A DNA stretch of 64,000 nt from JBDHWG01 sp046328525 (GCA_046328525.1 JAXLWK010000010.1:1-64000), one strand, 5' to 3'; positions 26,143 through 35,749 are shown, counted from the stretch's first letter. The notes: generated by a model from the sequence alone, not told the origin. Translations and numbers: made by a program.

Positions 26143-27726
26143 ATGAACGAAGTGACGATGGCGAAGTGGACCTATGCGCCGCCCGGCATGCAGCAGGTGG
26201 CGATCATTGACCTCGGCTCGAACACGACGCGCCTGGTCATCTACGGCTACGTGCCCGGCCGCGCCTTCCGCATTGAGGACGCCGTGCGCGAGCAGGTGCG
26301 CCTCAGCGAAGGCATGGACGAGGGCGGCGTTCTGCGCGCCGAGCCGATGCGCCGCGCCATCGAGGCGCTGCGCCTGTTCAAGCGCTTCAGCGACGTCAAC
26401 GGCGTCAGCGACATCCTGTGCGTCGCCACCGCCGCCAGCCGCGACGCCGTGAACGGCCCGGCGTTCCTGCGCCGCCTGGAGGCGGAGACCGGTCTGACGC
26501 CGCGGCTGCTGACGGGGGAAGAGGAAGCGTACTACGGCTATGTCGCCGCCGTGAACAGCCTCCAGTTTACCGACGGCCTGGTCGTAGACATCGGCGGCGG
26601 CAGCGCCGAGATGACCCAGGTCGCCGGGCGGCAGCTCGTGCAGGCCCGCAGCCTGCCGCTCGGCTCGGTGCGCACCTCGGAGCGCTTCCTCAAAGGCGAC
26701 CCGCCGCGCAAGAGCGAGGTCAACGCCCTGATGGATCACGTCAACGCGCAGATCAAGGACTTCGATTGGCTCGGCGGCCCGGCGATGGTCGGCATGGGCG
26801 GGACGATCCGCGCCCTGGCGAAGATTGACCGCGCCGTCCGCCAGCCCGGCGTCAACCACCTGCACGGCTATGTCCTGAGCAAAGCGGCGGTGGACCGCCT
26901 GGTGGACCAGCTGCGCGGCCAAACCATCGCCCAGCGCATGAACATCCCCGGCCTGAGCAAGGATCGCGCCGACGTGCTGCTCGGCGGCGCGATCGTGTTG
27001 CAGCAGATCATGAACGCCGGGCGGCACACGAGCCTGACCGTGTCCAACCAGGGCATCCGCGAGGGGCTGTTCTACGAGCGATTCCTGTCGCTGCCCACAA
27101 CGGATCGCGCGGCGAACGATGCCCCGCCGCTCCTGGACAACGTGCGCGAGTTCGGCATCCAGAATCTCCTGTACCTCTACGGCGGCAACCTGCCCCACTT
27201 CGCCCACACGCGCCGCCTGGCGCTGTCGCTGTTCGACCAGCTCCAGCCGGTACACGGCTACGGCGCGTTCGAGCGCGACATCCTCAGCGCGGCCGCCTGG
27301 CTGCACGACGTGGGCATGCTGATAGATTATTGGGACCACCAAATGCACTCCCAGTACATCATCCTGAATTCGCCCATGCTCGGCTGGTCGCACCGCGAAG
27401 TCGCCCTCATCGCCCTACTCGCCCGCAATCACCGCCGCGGCGGCGTGACCTTCGAGGGGCTGGCCGGGGCGCTGGAGGCCGGCGACGACACGCGCGTCGA
27501 GCGGCTGGCGGCGCTGCTGCGCCTGGCCGAGTTCCTGGAGCGCGGCAAGACCGGCGTGGTCGCCGACGTGCGCGTCCACACCGGCGAGGACTGGGTGCAG
27601 ATCGAGGCGCTGGCGCGCGGCGACGCCAGCATCGAGGTGTGGGAGGCGAGCCGCAACAGCGACTTGTTCCGCAAGGCTTACGGGCGCAGCGTCGAGATCG
27701 TGGAGAGCGTCGCCGCTCCGGTCTGA
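26143..27726 (+). CDS. Ppx/GppA phosphatase with C-terminal HD domain
   Basis: A 527-residue protein. Residues 1-300 form the ASKHA-fold Ppx/GppA phosphatase: AIIDLGSNTTRLVIYGY, ATAASRDAVNG, TGEEEAYYGY, DIGGGSAEM and GMGGTIRALAK. Residues about 320-500 are an HD-type domain with AAWLHDVGML (H388, D389) and ARNHRRGG. Such proteins hydrolyse polyphosphate or pppGpp. The following gene encodes a CYTH-CHAD protein, supporting a polyphosphate role. Start 26143 is chosen for the GGTGAG just upstream. Confidence 0.88.
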   Translation: MNEVTMAKWTYAPPGMQQVAIIDLGSNTTRLVIYGYVPGRAFRIEDAVREQVRLSEGMDEGGVLRAEPMRRAIEALRLFKRFSDVNGVSDILCVATAASRDAVNGPAFLRRLEAETGLTPRLLTGEEEAYYGYVAAVNSLQFTDGLVVDIGGGSAEMTQVAGRQLVQARSLPLGSVRTSERFLKGDPPRKSEVNALMDHVNAQIKDFDWLGGPAMVGMGGTIRALAKIDRAVRQPGVNHLHGYVLSKAAVDRLVDQLRGQTIAQRMNIPGLSKDRADVLLGGAIVLQQIMNAGRHTSLTVSNQGIREGLFYERFLSLPTTDRAANDAPPLLDNVREFGIQNLLYLYGGNLPHFAHTRRLALSLFDQLQPVHGYGAFERDILSAAAWLHDVGMLIDYWDHQMHSQYIILNSPMLGWSHREVALIALLARNHRRGGVTFEGLAGALEAGDDTRVERLAALLRLAEFLERGKTGVVADVRVHTGEDWVQIEALARGDASIEVWEASRNSDLFRKAYGRSVEIVESVAAPV

Positions 27727-27755
27727 AGACGGTTAGCGGAGCAGTCGCGCGAATT

Positions 27756-27777
27756 CCCTCTCCCCATGAGAGAGGGA
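27756..27777. repeat. family A repeat, short copy
   Basis: CCCTCTCcccatgaGAGAGGG-like hairpin between the Ppx/GppA and CYTH-CHAD genes, immediately before the second gene's ribosome site. Confidence 0.5.
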
Positions 27778-27793
27778 GAAGGTGGGAGGGATA

Positions 27794-29512
27794 ATGGAAG
27801 TTGAAGCCAAGTTCACCCTGACCGAAGAAGGGATCGAGGCCGCCGCCAACCTGCACGAGATCGCCGGCTACACCCTCGGCCCGGCCCGCACGCGCTACGA
27901 TCTCGACCACTACGTGGATACGTCGCACATGGACATCGTCCAGGGCGGGTACGCGGCGCGGCTGCGCCAGCGGGAGGGGCGCATGATTGCTACCCTCAAG
28001 TCTCTGACGCCGACCACGAGCGCCATCCACACCCGCGAGGAGCTGGAGACCGAGGTGGGGGAGGACGGCTGGCGGCCGCAGACCTGGCCGCCGAGCGAGA
28101 CGCGGGATGTCGCCGTCCGGCTGACCCAGGACACGCCCTTGCGCGAGTTGTTCACCGTGCGCCAGGCGCGGCAAGTGCGGCTGGTGTACCGCGACGACAA
28201 TGTGGTTGCCGAGTGGAGCCTGGACCAGGGAACGATCACGGCCGGCGAGCAGAGCGAGCCGGTACGAGAGCTAGAGATCGAACTCGTGCAGTTCGGCACG
28301 CCGCATGACCTGAACATCCTCGCCACAGCCGTGGGGCAACTGCCCGGCGTCACGCCGGAGCCGATGTCGAAGTTCGAGCGCGGCATGCGGCTGCACCTGG
28401 GGCAGGGCGGCGTGGACAAGCTGGCGGCCCAGGTGGGGCCGGCAGCGGGCGAACAGCGCGACCCGGACGACGCGCCCGACGACCTCAAAGCAGAGGCGCT
28501 GGCGCGTGTGGCGTTGGCGCAACAGGCCGACGCCGACAAGGACGACGCCGACGACAAGGACGACGCCGAAAAGCCCGACAAGAAGGGCGGCCCGGGCGTC
28601 GAGCCTGACGACCCGATGGCCGAGGCGGGGCGCAAGGTGCTCGCCTTCCACTTCCAGCGGATGCTGAAGGAGGAGGATGGCGCGCGCGAGGGCGCCGACA
28701 TCGAGGCGGTGCACAAGATGCGCGTAGCGACGCGGCGGATGCGGGCCGCCCTCAAGATGTTCGCCCCGTACTACAAGGCGAGGGTCGTGCGCGACCTGGA
28801 GGCTGACCTGGCCGACACGGCGCGGGCGCTGGGCCGGGTGCGCGACCTGGACGTGGCTCTGGCGCACGTGGACGAGTACGCCGAGACATTGCCGGCGGAG
28901 GCGCGGGTCGGACTGGAGCCGCTCACGGAGCATTGGCGCAAGCGGCGCGACAAGGCGCGCAAGAAGCTCATTGCCTGGCTCGACGGCGGCGCCTACAAGC
29001 GCTTCATCGCCCACTTCACGGACTTCGTCGAGACACCGGGCAAGGGCGCGCTCAAGACGGCGGAGGACGAGGTGCAGCCGATCCTGGTGCGCCACCTGGC
29101 GCCCGCCGCCATCTGGGACGCTTTCGCGGAGGTGCGCGCCTTCGACCGCGTGGTCGCCAACGCTCCGGTGGAGGTGCTGCACCAGCTGCGGATCCACAGC
29201 AAGCGCCTGCGTTACACGCTAGAGTTCTTCGCCGAGGACCTGGGGCCAAATGCCGACCTCCTGGTGAACGCCGTGACCGCAATGCAGGACCACCTGGGCG
29301 AGTTGCACGACGCCCACGTCAGCATGAGCACGTTGGGGGAGTTTCTGACGCAGCAGAGGCACAAGGGGCGCGAGCTGCCCGCCGTCCAGGACTATCTCCA
29401 GGCGCGGGCCGACGCCGAGATGCACTACTACGCGACGTTCGCCCCAGTGTGGGAGTCCATCGTCGGCGAGAGTTTCCGCAAGAAACTCGGCAAGGCCGTC
29501 GCGCGGCTATAG
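27794..29512 (+). CDS. CYTH-CHAD domain protein
   Basis: A 572-residue cytoplasmic protein. Residues 1-205 are a CYTH triphosphate-tunnel domain, beginning MEVEAKFTL (the EXEXK motif) with YYDT-like YVDTSHMDIVQGGYAARLRQR. An acidic, low-complexity stretch (about 220-275, rich in D, K, E) leads to a CHAD domain (about 280-572) with HKMRVATRRMRAALKMF and HQLRIHSKRLRYTLEFF. CHAD binds polyphosphate and CYTH handles triphosphate substrates. The gene is 67 bases after the Ppx/GppA-HD gene and probably in one transcript with it. Confidence 0.88.
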   Translation: MEVEAKFTLTEEGIEAAANLHEIAGYTLGPARTRYDLDHYVDTSHMDIVQGGYAARLRQREGRMIATLKSLTPTTSAIHTREELETEVGEDGWRPQTWPPSETRDVAVRLTQDTPLRELFTVRQARQVRLVYRDDNVVAEWSLDQGTITAGEQSEPVRELEIELVQFGTPHDLNILATAVGQLPGVTPEPMSKFERGMRLHLGQGGVDKLAAQVGPAAGEQRDPDDAPDDLKAEALARVALAQQADADKDDADDKDDAEKPDKKGGPGVEPDDPMAEAGRKVLAFHFQRMLKEEDGAREGADIEAVHKMRVATRRMRAALKMFAPYYKARVVRDLEADLADTARALGRVRDLDVALAHVDEYAETLPAEARVGLEPLTEHWRKRRDKARKKLIAWLDGGAYKRFIAHFTDFVETPGKGALKTAEDEVQPILVRHLAPAAIWDAFAEVRAFDRVVANAPVEVLHQLRIHSKRLRYTLEFFAEDLGPNADLLVNAVTAMQDHLGELHDAHVSMSTLGEFLTQQRHKGRELPAVQDYLQARADAEMHYYATFAPVWESIVGESFRKKLGKAVARL

Positions 29513-29518
29513 TAGTGT

Positions 29519-29552
29519 CTTCTCCCCCTCTCCTCTTGTGGGTGAGGGGCCG
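29519..29552. repeat. family A repeat, half element
   Basis: CTTCTCCCCCTCTCC..GTGGGTGAGGGG in the 43-base gap between convergent genes. Confidence 0.4.
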
Positions 29553-29555
29553 AAC

Positions 29556-31115
29556 CTACATTGTGGCGCCGATGATCCAGGGGTTGAACTCGTCCTCGCC
29601 GATGCCCTGCGCTTCGCTCTTCGACGCCTCGCCGCTGGCGACGCGCAGCAGCAAGTCGAAGATCTCCTGGCCGACCTCCTGGATCGTCGCCCCATCGAGG
29701 ATGCGCCCGGCGTTCACGTCCATGTCGGGCAGCATGCGCGCGTACATCTCGCTGTGGCTGGCGATCTTGATGCTCGGCGCAGGCTTGAAGCCGAAGCAGC
29801 TTCCCCGCCCGGTGGTGAACGCGACGATGTTGCAGCCGCCGGCCACCTGCCCCGTCACCGACACGGGGTCGTAGCCGGGCGTGTCCATGTAGACGAAGCC
29901 ACGTTGTCGGATTGGGTAGGCGTACTCCAAGACCTCGACCAGGGGCGACGTGCCCGCCTTCGCCACCGCGCCTAGCGACTTCTCGTAGATCGTCGTCAGC
30001 CCGCCGGCCTTGTTGCCCGGCGTCGGGTTGTTGTCCATCTCGAAGCCGTTGCGCCCGGTATAATCCTGCCACCACTCGATGCGCTCGATGAGCGTCCGCC
30101 CCACCACCGGCGACACTGCCCGCCGCGTCAGCAGGTGCTCCGCACCGTAGATCTCCGGCGTCTCCGACAGCACGACCGTTCCCCCCTGCTCCACAATCAG
30201 ATCGCAGGCGTACCCCAGCGCCGGGTTGGCCGTGATGCCCGACCAGCCGTCGCTCCCGCCGCACTGGAGCGCCACGCTCAGCGCCGAGGCGTCCACCGTC
30301 GTGCGCCGGGCGCGGTTGGCGACGGGCAGCAGATGGGCGACGGCGTCCAGCCCGCGCTCGACCGTCGCCGCCACGCCGCCCTCCTCCTGGAGCATCACCA
30401 TCGGCGGGAGGCGGCGCTCCTCGCCCGGCATGTAGAGCGTCTGCGACTCGATGAGCGGGGCGAGTTGGTTGATCTCACAGCCCAGGCTCACCAGGACGAA
30501 GCCGGCGACGTTCGGGTGGCGGGCAAACCCGGCCAGCGTGCGCTGGAGCATGGCGATCTCCGGCCCGCCGAAGCGCGTCCCGCAGCCGTTCTTGTGCGTC
30601 AGCGCCACGACATCGTCCACGAAGGGGAAGTCTGGCAACAGCTCGGCCCGCGCCCGCTCGGCGATGCGCCGCGTCGTGTACGCCGAGCAGTTCACGGACG
30701 CGATGACGGCGATGGTGTTGCGCGTCCCGACGCGCCCATCGTGGCGGACGTAGCCCTGGAACGTGCGCCGCTCGTCCTGGGGAACGAGGCGCAGCGGGTG
30801 GCGGTCCACGCCGAAGGCATAGTCCCGCTCCAGGTCGGCGACGCCGAGGTTGTGGGTGTGGACGTGGGCGCCGGGGGCAATATCCACCGTGGCGAAGCCG
30901 ATGACCTGACCGTAGCGGTGGACGGGGGCGCCGGCCGGGATGGCGCGCAGGGCGATCTTGTGGCCGACGGGCACGGTCTCCCGTGCCACCACCGCCCCGC
31001 GTCCGTTCGCCGTGAACGGACGGCCGACGACCAGGGGCGTGCGCGCGATGGCAACGTCGTCGTCCGGGTGCAGGACGACGACGCGCGGCTCGCCGATGGA
31101 CTCAAGGATTTGCAT
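29556..31115 (-). CDS. UxaA family sugar-acid dehydratase (altronate-dehydratase-like)
   Basis: A 519-residue protein: N-terminal SAF-type domain (about 1-100, PVGHKIALRAIPAGAPVHRYG), then the UxaA core with YVRHDGRVGTRNTIAVI, ALTHKNGCGTRFGG, CGGSDGWSGITANPALG, DNNPTPGNKAGGLTTI and FTTGRGSCFG. UxaA enzymes dehydrate altronate or galactarate to 2-keto-3-deoxy acids with iron. Both domains in one chain is the usual arrangement. AGGAGACG precedes the ATG. No other uronate gene is nearby. Confidence 0.85.
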   Translation of the reverse strand: MQILESIGEPRVVVLHPDDDVAIARTPLVVGRPFTANGRGAVVARETVPVGHKIALRAIPAGAPVHRYGQVIGFATVDIAPGAHVHTHNLGVADLERDYAFGVDRHPLRLVPQDERRTFQGYVRHDGRVGTRNTIAVIASVNCSAYTTRRIAERARAELLPDFPFVDDVVALTHKNGCGTRFGGPEIAMLQRTLAGFARHPNVAGFVLVSLGCEINQLAPLIESQTLYMPGEERRLPPMVMLQEEGGVAATVERGLDAVAHLLPVANRARRTTVDASALSVALQCGGSDGWSGITANPALGYACDLIVEQGGTVVLSETPEIYGAEHLLTRRAVSPVVGRTLIERIEWWQDYTGRNGFEMDNNPTPGNKAGGLTTIYEKSLGAVAKAGTSPLVEVLEYAYPIRQRGFVYMDTPGYDPVSVTGQVAGGCNIVAFTTGRGSCFGFKPAPSIKIASHSEMYARMLPDMDVNAGRILDGATIQEVGQEIFDLLLRVASGEASKSEAQGIGEDEFNPWIIGATM

Positions 31116-31138
31116 GGCGTCTCCTCAAAGAGTTCTGC

Positions 31139-31222
31139 AACGCAAAGGCGCTAAGGCGCAACGCCGCCAAGAGACTGAAGACCTATTTCTCTTTGCGTCT
31201 TTGCGTCTTAGCGCCTTTGCGT
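31139..31222. repeat. inverted repeat 'CGCAAAGGCGCTAAG'
   Basis: Arms 31139-31164 and 31195-31222 are near inverse complements, with a tandem sub-repeat (CGCAAAGGCGC, AAGGCGCAACGC). It sits between the UxaA and M23 genes. Function is unknown. Confidence 0.7.
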
Positions 31223-31244
31223 TCCTATTCCATTCGCGGGAGAA

Positions 31245-31952
31245 TCACGGCGGCCAGGGGCGCGCGAAGTCGTTCAGCAGCGGGCCGCCGAACGTCGTGT
31301 CCGGCTGGTCCAGCGGGTCCGTCCACTCGCGCGGGTCGTCCAGGTTGCGCTGCCAGGCGCGGGCGAACGCGTTGTACAGCGAGATGGCGTCCCAGTCCAT
31401 GTCAATGAAGTTGAGCGGGTTGTAGGCGTGGCGGTGGCTCGCGTCGCGGATTTCCAGGTGCAGGTGCGGGCGCGAGTAGCACGTCGCGTCCGGGTCGCCG
31501 GACAGCCCCACGACCTGCCCCTGCTTGACCTGCGTCCCCGGCGCCAGGGTCGGGCGCTGGAGCAGGTGGCCGTAGAGCGAGGCGTAGCCGTTGGGGTGGT
31601 TGATCATGATGTTGTGCGGCCCGGAGCCATAGCCGTAGACGTTGTCCACGTCGGCCACGACGCCGTCGCCGACCGCCAGGACGGGCGTCCCGCACTTGGC
31701 GCTGATGTCAATGCCGAAGTGGAGGCCCTGGCCCATGCGGTAGTCGCCCAGGCGGCTGCGGTAGGCGAAGGTCGTGTTGCCGTAGGGCTGGCCGAACAGC
31801 CAGGAGTTCGGGCCGGGCGGCCCGGCGAAGGGGAAGATGAACGGCTTGGGCGCCCCCTCCTGCGCCTGCGCCGTCGCGGCGCCCGCCAGGGCAACGGCCA
31901 GCGCGGCCAGGGCCACCGTCGCCACAACCCGCGACACAATCTGCATTCTCAT
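31245..31952 (-). CDS. secreted M23 metallopeptidase
   Basis: A 235-residue exported LytM-type endopeptidase, probably acting on peptidoglycan cross-links. Signal peptide to about residue 29. Zinc-binding motifs are visible as GLHFGIDI (H and D) and SRPHLHLEI (HxH), with GHLLQRP and LYGH between. The start is uncertain among GTG 31964, ATG 31952 and ATG 31946; none has a strong ribosome site, and the signal peptide fits any of them. Confidence 0.85.
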   Translation of the reverse strand: MRMQIVSRVVATVALAALAVALAGAATAQAQEGAPKPFIFPFAGPPGPNSWLFGQPYGNTTFAYRSRLGDYRMGQGLHFGIDISAKCGTPVLAVGDGVVADVDNVYGYGSGPHNIMINHPNGYASLYGHLLQRPTLAPGTQVKQGQVVGLSGDPDATCYSRPHLHLEIRDASHRHAYNPLNFIDMDWDAISLYNAFARAWQRNLDDPREWTDPLDQPDTTFGGPLLNDFARPWPP

Positions 31953-32039
31953 AGGCACTTTCACCCGCGTATCAAAGGCTGGTCGGAACGGCGAAAGTAT
32001 AGCCGCGTCGGCGGGGGAATGCCAACGGCAGCGCGTCCC

Positions 32040-32130
32040 TCATCCCCCAGCCCCTTCTCCCAGAACGGGAGAAGGGGGGGCAGACGCACGTCTTCTCCCC
32101 TCTCCCAAAATGGGAGAGGGGCGGGGGTGA
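32040..32130. repeat. family A repeat, double hairpin
   Basis: Two hairpins of one family stand side by side: CCTTCTCCC/GGGAGAAGG around AGAAC, then CTCTCCC/GGGAGAG around AAAAT, flanked by CCTCATCCCC and GGGGTGAGGG. It lies in the 376-base gap between the M23 and isocitrate dehydrogenase genes. Confidence 0.7.
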
Positions 32131-32189
32131 GGGAAGAAGAACGCCCCCGGCGTGAACCGGGGGCGAAGCGTTTGGTGGAGCTTTACGGC

Positions 32190-32310
32190 TGTCGTTGCGA
32201 GCGCAGCGAAGCAATCTCTCGCCCTCGCATCAGAGGGTCTACCCGAGCAATCGGGTTGCTATCGCCGACCGCGAGATTGCTTCGGCGGCAAAGCCCGCCT
32301 CGCAATGACA
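32190..32310. repeat. 121-base inverted repeat with GAGCGCAGCGAAGCAATCTC ends
   Basis: Left arm 32190-32218 and right arm 32273-32310 are inverse complements apart from a short insertion (TGTC[G/A]TTGCGAG .. GAAGCAATCTC). I recognise it as a dispersed repeat type seen in many bacteria. It begins 19 bases beyond the stop of the isocitrate dehydrogenase gene and could fold in its 3' transcript. Confidence 0.75.
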
Positions 32311-32328
32311 CGCGAACAGCGTCTGGTA

Positions 32329-33597
32329 CTACGCGCGCTGGAGGACGCGGTCCATGCGCTCGATGATCGCCGTGGCGAACTCGGAGGTCTTGACCTCGGT
32401 CGCGCCCTCCATCTGGCGCGCGAAGTCGTAGGTCACGATCTTATCCTTGACCGTCTCGGTGTATGCCTCGATGATCAGGTTGGACGCTTCCTTCCAGCCG
32501 ATGTAGTCGAGCATCATGACGCCGGAGAACAGCAGCGAGCCGGGGTTCACCTTGTCGAGGTTGGTGTACTTCGGCGCGGTGCCGTGGGTCGCCTCGAACA
32601 CGGCCAGGCCGTCGCCGATGTTGCCGCCGGGGGCGATACCGACGCCGCCCACCTCGGCCGCGATGGCGTCCGAGAGGTAGTCACCGTTGAGGTTCGGCGT
32701 CGCGATGACGTCGAACTCGTCCGGGCGCAGGAGCATCATCTGGAACATGATGTCGGCGATGCGGTCCTTGAGGACGATCTTGCCCGCCGGCTGCTTGCCG
32801 TTGTACTGCGACCAGAGCTCGTCTTCGGTGATGGTCACATCGCCAAACTCGTCCTTGCCCAGCTCGTAGCCCCAGCTGCGGAACGCGCCCTCGGTGAACT
32901 TCTGGATGTTGCCCTTGTGGACGAACGTCACGCTCTTGCGGTTGTTGTCAACGGCATACTGGATGGCCTTCCGGATGAGGCGCTTGGAGCCGAACTCGCT
33001 GATGGGCTTGATGCCGATGCCAACGTTCTTGTTGCTCAGGAAGTGGGCGCCCAGCTCCTTCTCCAGGAAGTCCACGACCTTCTGCGCCTCGGGCGTCCCC
33101 GCCTTGTACTCGATGCCCGCGTAGACATCCTCGGTGTTCTCACGGAAGATGACCACGTCCACCTTCTCCGGGTGGCGCAGCGGGCTGGGGATGTTCGGGA
33201 AGTAGCGCACCGGGCGGACGCACGCGTACAGGTCCAGCTCCTGGCGCAGGGCGACGTTGAGGCTGCGGAAGCCGCCGCCGACCGGGGTCGTCAGCGGGCC
33301 TTTGATGGAGACGACGACCTCACGGAGCGCGGCGAGCGTCTCCTTCGGGAAGTAGTCGCCGTAGATGTCGTAGGCCTGCTCGCCGGCGTAGAGCTGCATC
33401 CAGGCGATCTTGCGCTGGCCGCCGTATGCTTTCTCGACCGACGCATCCCAGATGCGCAGCGACGCCCGGGTGATGTCGGGGCCGATGCCGTCGCCCTCGA
33501 AGTAACCCAGGATCGGATGGTCGGGGACGATGAGCGTGTCGTTCTCGTATCGGATTTTCTCGCCACTCTCCGGAAGCTGCACGTGCTCGTAGGCCAT
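32329..33597 (-). CDS. icd: isocitrate dehydrogenase (NADP)
   Basis: A 422-residue citric-acid-cycle enzyme converting isocitrate to 2-oxoglutarate. Conserved parts include YFEGDGIGPDI, the substrate loop GGGFRSLNVALRQELDLYACVRP (serine that is phosphorylated in E. coli), the ENTEDVYAGIE segment, NLNGDYLSDA, and the cofactor region EATHGTAPKYTNLDKVNPGS; the K-Y pair in APKYT indicates NADP rather than NAD. The length is usual for the E. coli type. AAAGGA precedes the ATG. Confidence 0.95.
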   Translation of the reverse strand: MAYEHVQLPESGEKIRYENDTLIVPDHPILGYFEGDGIGPDITRASLRIWDASVEKAYGGQRKIAWMQLYAGEQAYDIYGDYFPKETLAALREVVVSIKGPLTTPVGGGFRSLNVALRQELDLYACVRPVRYFPNIPSPLRHPEKVDVVIFRENTEDVYAGIEYKAGTPEAQKVVDFLEKELGAHFLSNKNVGIGIKPISEFGSKRLIRKAIQYAVDNNRKSVTFVHKGNIQKFTEGAFRSWGYELGKDEFGDVTITEDELWSQYNGKQPAGKIVLKDRIADIMFQMMLLRPDEFDVIATPNLNGDYLSDAIAAEVGGVGIAPGGNIGDGLAVFEATHGTAPKYTNLDKVNPGSLLFSGVMMLDYIGWKEASNLIIEAYTETVKDKIVTYDFARQMEGATEVKTSEFATAIIERMDRVLQRA

Positions 33598-33778
33598 GGG
33601 CGTGGGTCCTTTCGTAGATCGGGTTGACGACGGTCAAGAGAACCCGAAGGCAGCGGTCTTCGGGTTTGGAAACCAACTGTTTGACGGTCGTGCGCCAGGG
33701 GCTGAAGCCGCCTGGCTACGGAATGGAAGCCTGGGAGGCTGGCAGTGCGGATTTAGCCCCTCGGGCTTGCATTTCGTA

Positions 33779-33800
33779 GCCCGATGGTTGACCATCGGGC
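33779..33800. terminator. terminator hairpin after the SDR gene
   Basis: GCCCGATGG and its complement form a stem with a very short loop just beyond the SDR stop at 33821. Confidence 0.5.
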
Positions 33801-33820
33801 GGGCCATTGTCGGGCGGAGA

Positions 33821-34639
33821 TCACCGCTCCGGGCCGGGCAGGAGCGGGCGGTTCAGGTCGCGCGCGACGCGCTCGCGCACCGACGCTTCGTTGATGTCGA
33901 AGACCTCGCCGGTGACATCCTGCGCTGCCGACGTGCACAGCCAGAAGATTAGCTCGGCCGGCTCGCGGGGGTCGCGCAGGCGGCCCTCGGCGTGGAGCTG
34001 GCGGTAGCGGTCCACGTTCGGGAACTGCTCCGGGGACAGGGTACGGATGTCGGCCTGCATGCGGGTGTCCGTCACCCCAGGATAGATGGCGTTGACGCAG
34101 ATGCCGTGGGGCGCGACCTCGGCGGCCAGGACGCGGGTGAACTGGTCCAGGCCCGCTTTCGCGGCCGCGTAGGCCGACCAGCCGGGGTTCACGCGCCGCG
34201 CCGCGCCCGTCGAGACGTTGATGATGCGCCCGCCGCCCTCCTCGATCATGAGCGGGACGACGGCGTGGCACAGGCGGTACGCGCCGACGAGGTTCGTGCC
34301 GATGTTGTACGCCCACTCGTCCGGGTCCACCTCCCACGCCATGCCGATGGGGGCGAGGGTGCCGGCGTTGTTGACCAGGATGTCCACGGTGCCGAACACC
34401 TCGATGACCTGGTCCACCAGGCGGCGCACGTCGTCGGCGACCGCCACATCGGCGACGATGCCGATGGCGTCTGCGCCGAGGGCCTGCAACGCCTCCGTCG
34501 TGGCGTGCACCTGGTGCGAGCTGCGGGCGGAGACGGCGACCGAGGCGCCGGCGGCTGCCAGCATCTCGGCCGTCGCGCGCCCGATCCCGCGCCCGCCGCC
34601 GGTGATGAGAGCGATCTGTCCGGCCACGCTATGCGGCAT
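33821..34639 (-). CDS. short-chain dehydrogenase/reductase
   Basis: A 272-residue classical SDR. Visible are the cofactor loop TGGGRGIGRATAEML, VADVAV, the NNAGTLAP motif, and the catalytic Ser and YAAAK set (INVSTGAARRVNPGWSAYAAAK). The serine/arginine after the first beta strand (SARSS) suggests NADP. Substrate unknown. AGAGGAG precedes the ATG. It follows the DUF1385 gene by 17 bases and is probably cotranscribed with it. Confidence 0.9.
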   Translation of the reverse strand: MPHSVAGQIALITGGGRGIGRATAEMLAAAGASVAVSARSSHQVHATTEALQALGADAIGIVADVAVADDVRRLVDQVIEVFGTVDILVNNAGTLAPIGMAWEVDPDEWAYNIGTNLVGAYRLCHAVVPLMIEEGGGRIINVSTGAARRVNPGWSAYAAAKAGLDQFTRVLAAEVAPHGICVNAIYPGVTDTRMQADIRTLSPEQFPNVDRYRQLHAEGRLRDPREPAELIFWLCTSAAQDVTGEVFDINEASVRERVARDLNRPLLPGPER

Positions 34640-34656
34640 ACGCTCCTCTTGCCCGC

Positions 34657-35589
34657 CTAGGCCGCGATCGCCGCGCGCGGCTGGGCATCGTCTTCCGAGG
34701 CGACCGGCTGGGGCAGGCCCTCGGCCGCCAAGACGTGCTTCAGGGCGGTGATGGCGACCTCGATCTGGCTCAGGTCCGGCTCGCGCGTCGTCAGCTTCTG
34801 GAGTAGGAGGCTCGGCGTAATGATGACGCGCACCAGGAGATACTTTCCATAGTATTTGGCGCTCAGCCGGATGACTTCGTAGGCGATCCCGGCGATGACC
34901 GGGATGAGCAGGATGCGCGAGGCAACGCGGACAACGAAGTCGGGGCGGCCGAGGAAGCCGAAGACGAAAATCGAGACGACCATGACGATGAGGAGGAAGC
35001 CGGTGCCGCAGCGCGGGTGGAGCAGGCTGTGGCGCTTGACCGACGCGGGTGTCAACTCCGCGCCCGCCTCGTAGGCGTTGATCGTCTTGTGCTCGGCGCC
35101 GTGATACATGAACACGCGCTTGATGTCCGGTAGCTGGGCGATGGCGATGATATAGGCGAGCAGGATCGCCAGGCGCAGCAGACCCTCGACGGTGTTACTG
35201 AGCCACGCCGACGCGATGTACGTGTCGAGGAAGCGCACGACGAGGAGTGGGAGGACGAAGAAGATGGCGATGCCGGCGGCCAGGGAGACGGCGAGCGTGC
35301 CCCAAGCGGCCGGTCCCTGGAACTGCACGTCCTGCCCCTCCTCCGAGAGGGCGACGTTGCCGGACCACATCAAGGCTCGCGTGCCGAGACCGAGGGCGTC
35401 CCAGAGCAGCGCCAGGCCGCGGACGAAGGGCATCTTGCCCCAGCGGCTCGTGTAGATGGGCGAGGTGAGCGTCTCCTCGTGCACGACGATCTCGCCCTTC
35501 GGGTCGCGCACGGCGATGGCCGCGTGCGCCGCCCCGCGCATCATGACACCTTCGATAACTGCTTGACCACCATAGTTAAACTCTGCCAC
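34657..35589 (-). CDS. DUF1385 family membrane protein (YqhQ-like)
   Basis: A 310-residue protein of the DUF1385 family: NYGGQAVIEGVMMRG at the start, RWGKMPFVRGLALLWDALGLG, then four to five transmembrane segments and the family's YHGAEHKTINAYEAG and HPRCGTGFLLIVM. The family is conserved next to translation-factor genes in Firmicutes but its function is not known. The GTG at 35589 is taken as start because AGGAG lies 8 bases upstream and it gives the family N terminus. Confidence 0.85.
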   Translation of the reverse strand: MAEFNYGGQAVIEGVMMRGAAHAAIAVRDPKGEIVVHEETLTSPIYTSRWGKMPFVRGLALLWDALGLGTRALMWSGNVALSEEGQDVQFQGPAAWGTLAVSLAAGIAIFFVLPLLVVRFLDTYIASAWLSNTVEGLLRLAILLAYIIAIAQLPDIKRVFMYHGAEHKTINAYEAGAELTPASVKRHSLLHPRCGTGFLLIVMVVSIFVFGFLGRPDFVVRVASRILLIPVIAGIAYEVIRLSAKYYGKYLLVRVIITPSLLLQKLTTREPDLSQIEVAITALKHVLAAEGLPQPVASEDDAQPRAAIAA

Positions 35590-35749
35590 GCCACATACTC
35601 CTGTAAGAATAATCCTGCTCGCAACGCATGGGGTCACGGATGAACGGATTGGACTTCGCTCCACTCAGGGTGACAAAAACGCGCACGTGATTATACATCC
35701 GGTGTGAGCATCCGGGCAACCAGGAGCGGCAAATGGCGTCAAAAAGCCT

